From Flavobacterium franklandianum (GTDB lineage: Bacteria; Bacteroidota; Bacteroidia; Flavobacteriales; Flavobacteriaceae), in contig NZ_VJZR01000009.1 of assembly GCF_007097365.1 (NCBI RefSeq), positions 1-64,000 of the forward strand: a stretch of 64,000 nucleotides of DNA, given 5' to 3'. This document shows positions 18,427-28,259 of this stretch, piece after piece. The notes beneath the pieces were generated by a model, which was given only the letters and a program-made list of their open reading frames with translations, did no database searches and was not told where the DNA came from. A program made the position numbers and the translations under genes. The stretch's first letter is position 1; each line of letters opens with the position of its first letter.

Positions 18427-18510
18427 CTAACAAAAAAAAAACAATAGCTCTGTATAGATTCAATTGGCACAAAAACACCCTATACAATTGACAAAACACC
18501 AAGAAAAAGA

Positions 18511-18539
18511 CACAAAAAAACCACTCCGATTGAAGTGGT
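18511..18539 (-). terminator. gltA terminator
   Basis: ACCACT and AGTGGT arms (18520-18539) around an eight-base loop. On the minus strand the stem runs into seven U residues. It lies 24 bases beyond the citrate synthase stop codon. Confidence 0.8.
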
Positions 18540-18562
18540 CTTTATTATTAGGACTGATTGTA

Positions 18563-19846
18563 TTATCTTTTATCCATTCCTACAAACGATCTCAAAGGAT
18601 AACCGGTATAAATTTGTCGTGGTCTTCCGATAGGCTCTTTGTTGAGTCTCATTTCTTTCCATTGTGCTATCCAACCCGGCAGTCTACCGATGGCAAACAT
18701 AACGGTAAACATATCAGTAGGAATTCCTAAAGCTCTGTAAATAATTCCGGAATAGAAATCGACATTTGGATATAATTTTCTGGAAATAAAATATTCATCA
18801 GTTAAAGCAGCAGCTTCTAATTTTTTTGCAATTCCCAAAATTGGATCATCATAACCCAATGTTTTCAATACTTCATCGGCAGCTGCTTTGATTATTTTGG
18901 CTCTTGGATCAAAGTTTTTATACACTCTATGTCCAAAACCCATTAATCGGAAAGGATCATTTTTATCTTTTGCTTTGTCCAAATATTTATCAGCATCACC
19001 ACCGTTGGCGTAAATTTCTTCTAACATCTCAAGAACTGCCTGATTGGCTCCACCATGTAATGGTCCCCAAAGTGCAGAAACACCTGCAGAAATCGAAGCA
19101 AATAAGCCCGCGTGCGAAGAGCCTACCATTCTCACAGTAGAAGTAGAACAATTTTGTTCGTGATCAGCATGAAGGATAAACAATTGATCTAACGCTTGAA
19201 CAATTACAGGATTAGCTTTATAAGGCTGAGTTGGCAATTTAAACATCAGTTGCATAAAATTTTCAACATATCCCATTGTGTTATCGTAATAATTCAAAGG
19301 AAATCCTTGACTTTTTCGATACGTCCAAGAAGCAATTACAAGAAATTTCCCCATAAGTTTACAAACTGCTTCATACAATTCGTCTGGGTTTTCTGGATTT
19401 ACAGCCGAAGGATTAAAAGCAATCAAGGCACTTGTCAAAGCCGACAAAACTCCCATTGGGTGAGCCGTTTTAGGAAAGCCATCAATAATACTTTTCATCT
19501 CTTCATTCACCAAAGTATATCTTCTGATGTGGGTTTCAAATTCTAATAATTGTGCTGCGTTTGGCAATTCTCCAAAAATTAACAAATAGCACACTTCAAG
19601 AAAATGAGCTTTTTCGGCTAATTCTTCGATTGAATAGCCTCTGTAATGCAAAATACCTTCTTCCCCATCAAGAAATGTGATTTCACTTTTACAAGCACCC
19701 GTATTCTTGTACCCCTGATCTAGAGTAACTGCTCCAGATAAATCACGAAGTTTGCTAATGTCGATGGACATTTCATTTTCAGTTCCAATAAAAATTGGCA
19801 ACTCATATATTTTTCCGTCAATTTCTAATTTTGCTGTTTTTGACAT
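18563..19846 (-). CDS. gltA: Citrate synthase
   Basis: A 427-residue type II (hexameric-type) citrate synthase, which condenses oxaloacetate with acetyl-CoA at the entry of the TCA cycle. The family active site is clear: GSSHAGLFASISAGVSALWGPLHGGANQA contains the oxaloacetate-binding His, MGFGHRVYKNFDPRA has the catalytic His (about residue 309) and VDFYSGIIYRALG the catalytic Asp (about 365). The N-terminal ten strands typical of Gram-negative enzymes are present (LEIDGKIYELPIF). A -7-like box (TAAATTTG on the minus strand, 19883-19890) lies about 40 bases upstream. Monocistronic between two terminators. Confidence 0.97.
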   Translation of the reverse strand: MSKTAKLEIDGKIYELPIFIGTENEMSIDISKLRDLSGAVTLDQGYKNTGACKSEITFLDGEEGILHYRGYSIEELAEKAHFLEVCYLLIFGELPNAAQLLEFETHIRRYTLVNEEMKSIIDGFPKTAHPMGVLSALTSALIAFNPSAVNPENPDELYEAVCKLMGKFLVIASWTYRKSQGFPLNYYDNTMGYVENFMQLMFKLPTQPYKANPVIVQALDQLFILHADHEQNCSTSTVRMVGSSHAGLFASISAGVSALWGPLHGGANQAVLEMLEEIYANGGDADKYLDKAKDKNDPFRLMGFGHRVYKNFDPRAKIIKAAADEVLKTLGYDDPILGIAKKLEAAALTDEYFISRKLYPNVDFYSGIIYRALGIPTDMFTVMFAIGRLPGWIAQWKEMRLNKEPIGRPRQIYTGYPLRSFVGMDKR

Positions 19847-19943
19847 AGTATTTCGTAATAAATCTTAATAAAATTATTTTTTCAAATTTAGGGAATTCCA
19901 AGGGAATTAAAAAATGAAAACCACAACGTTTTTGTTAAAACTC

Positions 19944-19979
19944 AAAAAAAAAGCCACTTACTTTTCGTAAATGGCTTTT
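19944..19979 (-). terminator. eno terminator
   Basis: AAAAGCCA and TGGCTTTT arms, extended by TTAC/GTAA with one mismatch, followed on the minus strand by an oligo-U run. Starts about 20 bases after the enolase stop. Confidence 0.8.
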
Positions 19980-19996
19980 AAACAAAAATCGTATGC

Positions 19997-21322
<1,326 letters not shown>

Positions 21323-21564
21323 TTAGTTACAAATATACTATTTCCATAATTAACAGAAAATTAAAAAAGTGTAATGTTATTAACGAAAACGTTATACTAC
21401 TTTAAAAATTAAGGAGCTGAACAATTTTATTGTTCTATGTTATTTAGCCTAGATTTTTTCGAATCATATCCTTTGCGTTTCAAAATAATAAATACTCAAG
21501 TTGTGACTTTAGAGTTTATTAAATTTTATTTTCTACCAAGCTTTTTTATGATAATTAATTGCTT

Positions 21565-21595
21565 TTTGAATTCGCATTTATAAATAGTACTTTTG
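21565..21595 (+). promoter_or_regulatory. Promoter of prfC (Bacteroidota type)
   Basis: TTTG at 21565-21568, a 19-base spacer, then TACTTTTG at 21588-21595, an exact match to the TTTG-N19-TAnnTTTG promoter of this phylum. Transcription should begin near 21602, so the upstream TTG at 21593 cannot be the prfC start and the ATG at 21614 is preferred. The rest of the 324-base gap between eno and prfC (21290-21613) shows only the eno -7 box. Confidence 0.75.
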
Positions 21596-21613
21596 CAAAC
21601 TATTTATACAAAG

Positions 21614-23203
21614 ATGAGCTTTTTAGAAGAAATACAACGTAGAAGAACTTTTGGGATTATTTCGCATCCCGATGCCGGTAAAACCACCTTAACAGAAAAA
21701 CTACTCCTTTTTGGAGGCGCAATTCAAGAAGCAGGTGCGGTGAAGAATAATAAAATTAAAAAAGGGGCCACGAGTGACTTTATGGAAATTGAACGCCAAA
21801 GGGGAATTTCGGTTTCCACTTCGGTTTTGGCTTTCAATTACCAAGATAAAAAAATAAACATCCTCGATACACCAGGTCACAAGGATTTCGCCGAAGATAC
21901 TTTCAGAACACTAACTGCGGTTGACAGCGTAATCGTCGTTATTGACGTAGCCAAAGGGGTCGAAGAGCAAACGGAAAAATTAGTCGCCGTATGCAGACTA
22001 AGAAACATCCCTATCATTGTCTTCATCAACAAACTGGACCGTGAAGGAAAAGATGCTTTCGACCTGATGGACGAAGTGGAACAAAAACTGGGTTTAACAG
22101 TAACACCTTTGAGTTTTCCGATAGGAATGGGTTATGATTTTCAAGGAATTTACAATCTTTGGGAAGAAAACATCAACCTTTTTAGTGGAGACAGCCGTAA
22201 GAATATTGAGGAAACCATCGCTTTTCAGGATGTTAAAAATCCTGAATTAGAGAAAATAATAGGAGAGAAACCAGCCAACAAACTTCGGGAAGAACTCGAA
22301 TTGATTGATGAAGTCTATCCCAAATTTGATCGTCAGGATTATTTAGACGGAAAACTGCAACCCGTATTTTTTGGTTCGGCTTTGAATAATTTTGGTGTTC
22401 GCGAACTTTTGGATTGTTTTATTCAAATTGCGCCATCGCCAAGACCAAAAGATTCCGAAACCAGATTGGTTGACCCAAAAGAAGAAAAAATGAGTGGATT
22501 TGTATTTAAAATCCACGCCAATATGGATCCGAAACACCGAGACCGTTTGGCCTTTATCAAAATAGTTTCGGGTACTTTCGAAAGAAACAAACCCTATTAT
22601 CACGTTCGCCAAAAGAAAAATTTAAAATTCTCCAGTCCCAATGCTTTCTTTGCAGAGAAAAAAGAAATCGTTGACATCTCTTATCCGGGTGATATTGTAG
22701 GACTACACGATACTGGAAATTTCAAAATTGGGGATACTTTGACAGAAGGTGAGCTAATGAGTTTCAAAGGAATTCCGAGTTTCTCTCCAGAACATTTTAG
22801 ATACATCAACAATGCCGATCCAATGAAAGCCAAACAGCTCGACAAAGGCGTTGATCAATTGATGGATGAAGGAGTAGCACAATTGTTTACACTTGAAATG
22901 AATAACAGAAAAATTATTGGAACTGTGGGAGCGCTTCAATACGAGGTGATTCAATACCGATTGGAACACGAATATGGAGCAAAATGTACGTATGAAAATT
23001 TCCCCGTACACAAAGCCTGCTGGGTAAAACCCAATGACATTAAAAGCGATGAGTTTAAGGAATTTAGAAGAATCAAACAAAAATTCTTGGCTCACGATAA
23101 GTACAATCAATTGGTTTTTCTTGCCGATTCTGATTTTACGATTCAAATGACACAAAGCAAATATCCAAATGTAAAGCTGTTTTTTACTTCGGAATTTGAA
23201 TAA
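21614..23203 (+). CDS. prfC: Peptide chain release factor 3
   Basis: A 529-residue translational GTPase that recycles class I release factors from terminating ribosomes. The G1 motif SHPDAGKTTLTEKLL is near residues 16-30, switch II DTPGHKDFAEDT near 90 and the NKLD G4 motif near 142-145. The RGISVSTSV and FGSALNNFGVRELLD segments identify RF3 rather than EF-G. The C-terminal region (PVHKACWVKPND, FLADSDFTIQMTQSKYP) is complete. The ATG at 21614 is chosen because a longer frame beginning at TTG 21593 starts inside the promoter. Monocistronic, ended by the hairpin at 23287-23322. Confidence 0.95.
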   Translation: MSFLEEIQRRRTFGIISHPDAGKTTLTEKLLLFGGAIQEAGAVKNNKIKKGATSDFMEIERQRGISVSTSVLAFNYQDKKINILDTPGHKDFAEDTFRTLTAVDSVIVVIDVAKGVEEQTEKLVAVCRLRNIPIIVFINKLDREGKDAFDLMDEVEQKLGLTVTPLSFPIGMGYDFQGIYNLWEENINLFSGDSRKNIEETIAFQDVKNPELEKIIGEKPANKLREELELIDEVYPKFDRQDYLDGKLQPVFFGSALNNFGVRELLDCFIQIAPSPRPKDSETRLVDPKEEKMSGFVFKIHANMDPKHRDRLAFIKIVSGTFERNKPYYHVRQKKNLKFSSPNAFFAEKKEIVDISYPGDIVGLHDTGNFKIGDTLTEGELMSFKGIPSFSPEHFRYINNADPMKAKQLDKGVDQLMDEGVAQLFTLEMNNRKIIGTVGALQYEVIQYRLEHEYGAKCTYENFPVHKACWVKPNDIKSDEFKEFRRIKQKFLAHDKYNQLVFLADSDFTIQMTQSKYPNVKLFFTSEFE

Positions 23204-23286
23204 CCCCTACTCCCATTCGAATAGCTATTGAAACGCTTCAAATGAGAAGAAAAAAAACCAACTATATTTGACCGCATTTTTTAAAC

Positions 23287-23322
23287 AAAAATCCTGCTCC
23301 AAAAAATTGGAACAGGATTTTT
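23287..23322. terminator. Bidirectional terminator between prfC and the exported-protein genes
   Basis: AAAAATCCTG and CAGGATTTTT arms, extended by TCCAA/TTGGA with one mismatch, around AAAA. A-run on the left and T-run on the right allow use from both strands: prfC (plus) and the 77-residue protein gene (minus). Confidence 0.85.
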
Positions 23323-23345
23323 GCTTTTAAAAAACGTTTTGTGGA

Positions 23346-23579
23346 TTATCCTTGAATCTTATTTTTTTGGATTGCCCTAAACTTCAAAAAAACAAAGAGT
23401 ATAGCAATAATGGCCAAAACCCAAACATAATCATCTATCGGGGTTCCTGGAGTAGTATCTCCTGTGCCTCCATCATCAACTCCACCATTATCTGAACCCG
23501 TTCCAGGCTGTCCAAACATTACAAAGGTTGAACATAAATAGAAAACCGCTATATAATATTTTAATACTGTATTTTTCAT
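23346..23579 (-). CDS. Small exported protein with exosortase-like (PID-CTERM-like) C-terminal tail
   Basis: A 77-residue protein. A signal peptide (about residues 1-23, ending near FGQ) is followed by a Gly/Asp/Thr-rich linker, then TPIDDYVWVLAIIAILFVFL (about 44-63) and a basic end (KFRAIQKNK). A Pro-Ile-Asp motif, a single hydrophobic helix and a basic C-terminus is the layout of PID-CTERM sorting tails of Bacteroidota, which are thought to be processed by an exosortase-family enzyme. No exosortase gene is in this window. It is 22 bases downstream of the large type IX secretion cargo gene and is probably cotranscribed. Function of the mature peptide unknown; almost nothing remains between the signal peptide and the tail. 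Confidence 0.65.
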   Translation of the reverse strand: MKNTVLKYYIAVFYLCSTFVMFGQPGTGSDNGGVDDGGTGDTTPGTPIDDYVWVLAIIAILFVFLKFRAIQKNKIQG

Positions 23580-23601
23580 TTTTTGATGTTTTTTCGGATT
23601 T

Positions 23602-26600
23602 TTAATTCACTACTTTTTTGATAACTACTTGGTTATTCTCGCCAGAAACTTTTACCAAGAGCACTTGGTTGTTTGCTATCAGATTTTCTAATGTTGTAGT
23701 AGTTGCTTTCACATTTTTGCGTTCTGCTAATAGTCTTCCTTGCACATCATATACTTGAATGGTATTGATAACCATTTCTCCTGAATTCAGATAAAGAATT
23801 CCGTTTTTAGAATACACAGTTACATTATTTTCATTGAAGATAGAATCATCAACTCTCAATGTTTTTTGATATTTCAGAGAAAATCTTGTGTTGTCTATTC
23901 CTGATACTGCGGTAAAGCTGTACGAACTTGTTTTCAAATTGGTTTCAGCTCCCGTTTTGCTATCTACTAAATAAATATCTTGATCAGTAGCAAACAATCC
24001 ATCAACGTGGTCAATAGCAATCGTATAATCACCAGCAACATTTGTTTTGAAATTCAAAGAAACTATATCAGACGTATCGAAAGCAGAACGCCCTTGAATG
24101 GTATATTCTTCGTTGTTGATGTTTGATGTTAAAGCTATTGGACTATCATTTATGTATTTCCCATCATAGCTATCTAGTCCTTGAGTGGCACCAACTATGT
24201 AACCTAATAAAGATTGGCTAAACACTCCTGTTGTATTAGTCAAGTTTAGCCAAATGCGGTCTTGTGCAATCACTTTCTTAGTTTTGAAAAACTGTGTGCT
24301 TGCTGGACTTGTTTCACGCATAGCATTGGTGAAAAATGCAGGAACAGTTATAGCATTTTTAGCCTGAACAAAGAAACCTTGACCTACTTGTATTTTTCCA
24401 TTTGAAACTTCACTTGCTGTAGATGAGTATGTCAATGTTCCTCCTAGTGGATTAAAAGCAGCATAAGCAGTACCTGAACCATTTTTTTTCCTCCAAAAAT
24501 ACAAGGTACTTTCAATGTTGGCTGTGTTGGCTGTGATAAATGTATTTGCATCAATTACAGATGAATATGGATTTCCGACTGAATTATAGGAACGTGGCGC
24601 ATCAATATAACTTAAGGTTACAGGAACATCTCCATTATTAGGTACTCCAGTAAATACTCCAGAGTAAGCCAAACTAGCTGTACCAGCATCATATCCAGTT
24701 AAAGCATCAGTATTAGGCATACGTATCAAATAACCTGTTCCAGCAGTAAAGTTGGTTACAGTAGGGGTTTCAATTGCACTATACGCACCTTTTATACCTC
24801 CGGTATTATAAGTCGTATCAAATGTATAAAAACGACTTGGTGATTGTGATGTCAATGGAGAGAAATCTTCTAAATTCTGATTTGCAACAGGTGATGACCA
24901 CAAAGTATAATCTAAACGATATAAAGAATTACTGTTTCGTTTTACAGTAATAACGCCTGTATTTGACACATTATTTACTTGAATTAAGTTGGCATTATTT
25001 TCGACAACAAGGCTACCATTATTTATTACCTCATTTTGAACAACAATATTTGTTCCTGAATTAATAATCAAGGAACCTCTTGCTTTAACGGTTACTTTTT
25101 TGGCTGAAAATGTACCGTTTGTTGTTGTACTGTAACTATCATTTATTACTACTTTTAATGATGCTGTTGGCGTTAGTGCATCATTCCACGCGGCAGTTTC
25201 CCATACGGCTGCTAATTCAAAATCTAAACTATTCAAAATAAAAGGAGTATTGTTTTTTGTCCAATTTACTGGGTCATTAACCAATGTTTTGTATGCAGAA
25301 AATGATGATTTTTCATCTTTAAGAGCTAAAGATCCGCTATATTCAACATTATCAAAATCGCCAGTTACAATATTACCATTTGTCACATTTAATGCTGTTG
25401 GTAAATACGAACTGTTTGAAGTAACCGTTCCCGTTGTTAACCAAGCCAAGTTTGACAAACCATAAATAAAATTTGGACTAACTCCAGATCCTTCATACAT
25501 AAAAAGATTTTCTCCAGAGGCCGACAAACCGTCCAAAGCACCAGTAACAGATCCAAAATCAGCTGACAAAGAAGCAGTTAATGTATTTATGTAAATTACT
25601 GTGCCTACTGGAACAATGTTTCCAGTATTGTTTTTCCAAACCAATGAAGTACCTTCATTCACTAATAATGCTGCACCATCCCAAGCATTATCTGTAAAAA
25701 TCAATTCAGCATCCACAGGAATTGGTACCCAGTTTACAAACGAAATTCCATCTGGTGTGTCATTAGACAATGCAGTAATACTAATATCTCCAACTCCAAA
25801 GTTAAGGGCTACAGCTTTAGCGGTAATCCCAAAAGTATAAGTTGAATCTGTTGGGTCATCGTTATTAAGATTTACTGTATCTGCAAAAGTCCCTGCAACT
25901 GCACTGTTGAAAGTTAAAGTAAATGTAGTAGAACCACCAGCCAGGACTGTTGCAGGAAGTGAAATACCCCCGATAGTATATTTGGTTGCACCAACATTCA
26001 TCAAAATAGTATTAACGGTTAGATTTCCCGTTCCTGTATTTTCTATTGTGTAGGTTTTAACCACATTTGTGTTGTTAGCTGCATTTCCAAAATCGGTATG
26101 GTCGGCGGTGCTCGGTGTTGTGTCTCCAACTACAATAGTAGTATTATTCCCTTTTAAAGAAATGTTTGGCGTTGGTGCTTGTGCTATTGCTTTGATGGCA
26201 AAATTATAAACACCCTCGTCTGAATCATTACTTAATACTTCAATAACATCATCAAAAGTTGACGCTGTTAAACTATTGAAAGTAACCGAAAAAGTAGTTG
26301 AGCTTCCCGTTGGAATTGTAGTTAATACTGGTTGCGTAATTGCAAACACTGTAGTTCCCAATGATTTTTGAACATATGGTGCTGTTAAAACTAAATCGGA
26401 AGAACCTGTATTTTCTATAGTATAGGTTTTTGTAACATTTGTGTTTGTAGCCACTGTGCCAAAATCAGTAGCATTAGTTATAGATGCTGGAGTTGCTCCA
26501 TCTACAATTGAAACAGCATTACCTTTTACGTTAATTTCTGGACCAGATGAATATACAATTCCTGATATTGAAATATCGTCAATTCCAACTCCAATAGAAT

Positions 26601-27069
26601 TTGATGTTCCTCCAACTGTAAATCTTATTTTAACTTGAGTACCACTATAAGCGCTTATATCAAAAGCTGTTTGTGCCGATAAGGTTGAACTAGTTGGCGT
26701 TCTTGTTCCTAAACTAGTCCAATTGGTTCCATTATCAATAGAAATCCATACTGTTAAAATGATTTCGGCAGCTGTACTGCCTCCAAATGTTCTTACCTTA
26801 AAATTCAAAGTTTCGTTTGTGTAACTATTAAAATCCATTGCTGGGCTAATTGTTGAAGATGTAGCTTGTAATAATTGCACATAAGTAGTCCCCGCAACAA
26901 CAGCATCAGTCCAATTCGTAAAACCTGAAACATCTGTACGAATAGGAGTAATATTTACTTGCCCCCAACTTACCTGCGTATTCATCAATACTATGGCAAA
27001 CAATACTAACAATCCATTAATTGTTGTTTTACTTTTTGCCAGAAAAAAACCTAGAATAATTTTGTTCAT
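23602..27069 (-). CDS. Large surface protein with choice-of-anchor-D repeats and type IX secretion tail
   Basis: A 1155-residue exported protein. A long signal peptide (about residues 1-36, ending at SWG) is followed by a jelly-roll-like domain (ISIDNGTNWTSLG, GVGIDDISISG, to about 172). Two choice-of-anchor-D type repeats (starting EINVKGNAVSIVDG and NISLKGNNTTIVVG) each include a TYTIENTG core. Then come a DISITALSNDTPDG domain, a beta-rich middle with INSGTNIVVQNEVINNGSL, and a C-terminal type IX secretion type A sorting domain (about 1080-1155, IQVYDVQGRLLAERKNV, VLLVKVSG, KKVVN). It should cross the outer membrane by the gliding-associated type IX system and remain surface-attached or be released. 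Ligand unknown. Confidence 0.85.
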   Translation of the reverse strand: MNKIILGFFLAKSKTTINGLLVLFAIVLMNTQVSWGQVNITPIRTDVSGFTNWTDAVVAGTTYVQLLQATSSTISPAMDFNSYTNETLNFKVRTFGGSTAAEIILTVWISIDNGTNWTSLGTRTPTSSTLSAQTAFDISAYSGTQVKIRFTVGGTSNSIGVGIDDISISGIVYSSGPEINVKGNAVSIVDGATPASITNATDFGTVATNTNVTKTYTIENTGSSDLVLTAPYVQKSLGTTVFAITQPVLTTIPTGSSTTFSVTFNSLTASTFDDVIEVLSNDSDEGVYNFAIKAIAQAPTPNISLKGNNTTIVVGDTTPSTADHTDFGNAANNTNVVKTYTIENTGTGNLTVNTILMNVGATKYTIGGISLPATVLAGGSTTFTLTFNSAVAGTFADTVNLNNDDPTDSTYTFGITAKAVALNFGVGDISITALSNDTPDGISFVNWVPIPVDAELIFTDNAWDGAALLVNEGTSLVWKNNTGNIVPVGTVIYINTLTASLSADFGSVTGALDGLSASGENLFMYEGSGVSPNFIYGLSNLAWLTTGTVTSNSSYLPTALNVTNGNIVTGDFDNVEYSGSLALKDEKSSFSAYKTLVNDPVNWTKNNTPFILNSLDFELAAVWETAAWNDALTPTASLKVVINDSYSTTTNGTFSAKKVTVKARGSLIINSGTNIVVQNEVINNGSLVVENNANLIQVNNVSNTGVITVKRNSNSLYRLDYTLWSSPVANQNLEDFSPLTSQSPSRFYTFDTTYNTGGIKGAYSAIETPTVTNFTAGTGYLIRMPNTDALTGYDAGTASLAYSGVFTGVPNNGDVPVTLSYIDAPRSYNSVGNPYSSVIDANTFITANTANIESTLYFWRKKNGSGTAYAAFNPLGGTLTYSSTASEVSNGKIQVGQGFFVQAKNAITVPAFFTNAMRETSPASTQFFKTKKVIAQDRIWLNLTNTTGVFSQSLLGYIVGATQGLDSYDGKYINDSPIALTSNINNEEYTIQGRSAFDTSDIVSLNFKTNVAGDYTIAIDHVDGLFATDQDIYLVDSKTGAETNLKTSSYSFTAVSGIDNTRFSLKYQKTLRVDDSIFNENNVTVYSKNGILYLNSGEMVINTIQVYDVQGRLLAERKNVKATTTTLENLIANNQVLLVKVSGENNQVVIKKVVN

Positions 27070-27310
27070 TGTAGTTTGTATTTATTTAGTATTTATAAAG
27101 AATAATGATTCAATTAGTTTTTAAAAAAATGACAACCAAACCTTTAAACATTTTAACAAAACAGATGCTCTAGTGAATTACACAATATATTTAATGTAAT
27201 ACTTTTCGTGTTTTTAAATTCACAATTTAGATTGACAAAAAAAATAAAAATAAAAAACTAGACCTATTTTTTTCCATTATGAAATGATTAAGAAACGGTT
27301 GTATATAACA

Positions 27311-27339
27311 AAAAAAAACTCCCACCAAGGTGGGAGTTT
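27311..27339 (-). terminator. Terminator of the 122-residue protein gene
   Basis: Eleven-base perfect arms AAACTCCCACC / GGTGGGAGTTT with a two-base loop, followed on the minus strand by a run of U residues. Lies 22 bases after the 27362-27730 gene and separates it from the large surface protein gene. Confidence 0.85.
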
Positions 27340-27361
27340 ACTATGTGTAATAAAAATATTT

Positions 27362-27730
27362 TTAAACTATAACACTTTCGTAGTTAACCGCTTTTTTCAA
27401 GAAAGCTTTAATCAACAATCGATTGGGTGCAGAACCTGAAGTCATAAATTGTTTTTTAGTATTTGATCCTGATGGTAAAATTTTTGCATTTGGATCTTGT
27501 TTTGTACCCATAAACCAAAGCACAAAATTCATATTAGAATTAGTAGAAGCGTCTTCTTGTTTTACAACAATGGTTTCGGCAGTATTAGCAGTAATTGTAG
27601 AATTTAAATCAGATTTATATTCAACTGTTGTTTGACCAAAAGTAGTTCCAACTGATACTAAAATAAAGGCAACTGTCATTAAAAGAATGTTGCTATTTTT
27701 GTTACCGTATTGTTTAGGAAATTGATTCAT
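27362..27730 (-). CDS. Exported protein of unknown function
   Basis: A 122-residue protein that I do not recognise. Residues 14-33 form a hydrophobic signal segment (ILLMTVAFILVSVGTTFGQ) with likely cleavage after FGQ. The remaining 90 residues are polar, with a single Trp-Phe patch (FVLWFMGTKQDP, about 69-80) and a basic C-terminal part (LLIKAFLKKAVNYE). No cysteine, no lipobox and no C-terminal sorting domain, so a soluble periplasmic or secreted protein is likely. It has its own terminator and is preceded by about 210 bases of AT-rich DNA. The adjacent surface-protein gene is transcribed separately. Confidence 0.6.
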   Translation of the reverse strand: MNQFPKQYGNKNSNILLMTVAFILVSVGTTFGQTTVEYKSDLNSTITANTAETIVVKQEDASTNSNMNFVLWFMGTKQDPNAKILPSGSNTKKQFMTSGSAPNRLLIKAFLKKAVNYESVIV

Positions 27731-27911
27731 TGTTATTTAGTTGCAAAGAGTTTGTTTATATTCTCTTATCTGAGGCCAAAACTAAATCAATACTAAGCTA
27801 CTAAAAAATATTTTCGATGAATCACAATAATAGTCGTTTAAAGCACAAAATGATGATATTTAAAGTGTTTTAAATCTGGTAATTACAACTGAACCTATTC
27901 TTTTCTATAAA

Positions 27912-27941
27912 ACAAAAGGCTCCATTTCTGGAGCCTTTTGT
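27912..27941 (-). terminator. Terminator of the rpoBC-DUF3467 operon
   Basis: Twelve-base perfect arms ACAAAAGGCTCC / GGAGCCTTTTGT around ATTTCT. Only four bases separate it from the DUF3467 stop codon. The T-rich tail on the minus strand is TTTTATAG. Confidence 0.8.
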
Positions 27942-27944
27942 AAT

Positions 27945-28256
27945 TTATGCTTGTCCCGCGGGACCAAAATTAAGTGGAACTGGAGGTTGTTCGGTGTCTT
28001 TTATTTCGCCGTGAGCGACTTCAAAACGGTGAATATTTTCTCCAATGGCTTTCAATAACCTTTTGGCGTGTTGCGGTGTCAAGACAATTCTCGATTTCAC
28101 TTTGGCTTTAGGAATACCAGGCATGATACTTACAAAATCCAATACAAACTCAGATGAAGAATGATTAATGATTGCCAAGTTGGAATAAATTCCTTCGGCC
28201 GTTTTTTCATCCAACTCAATATCGAGTTGTCCTTGTTGTGGTATTTGATTGTTCAT
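27945..28256 (-). CDS. DUF3467 family protein
   Basis: A 103-residue soluble protein of the DUF3467 family, unknown biochemically. The family core is present: IYSNLAIINHSSSEFVLDFVSIMPG (from about 24) and KSRIVLTPQHAKRLLKAIGENI (from about 53). It starts 3 bases after the rpoC stop codon and shares its terminator, so it is made together with the RNA polymerase beta-prime subunit. This linkage is recurrent in Bacteroidota by my recollection and suggests a role close to transcription, but no activity is known. Confidence 0.85.
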   Translation of the reverse strand: MNNQIPQQGQLDIELDEKTAEGIYSNLAIINHSSSEFVLDFVSIMPGIPKAKVKSRIVLTPQHAKRLLKAIGENIHRFEVAHGEIKDTEQPPVPLNFGPAGQA

Positions 28257-28259
28257 ATC

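Larger units (their letters stand above)
18187..18562. other. Intergenic region with repeat and gltA terminator
   Basis: No credible gene. Contains the dispersed repeat at 18340-18426 and the gltA terminator at 18511-18539. The reading frames that cross it are composed of repeat sequence. Confidence 0.6.

Noticed and set aside
18257..18502. Minus-strand frame of about 80 residues upstream of the hydrolase genes
   Set aside because: It is made of the dispersed repeat at 18340-18426 and low-complexity DNA.
21593..21613. Longer prfC frame from TTG 21593
   Set aside because: It begins within the -7 box of an exact promoter; the ATG at 21614 follows it.
25250..26638. Plus-strand frames inside the large surface protein gene
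   Set aside because: They are antisense shadows of a conserved minus-strand coding region, with no family resemblance or start signals.
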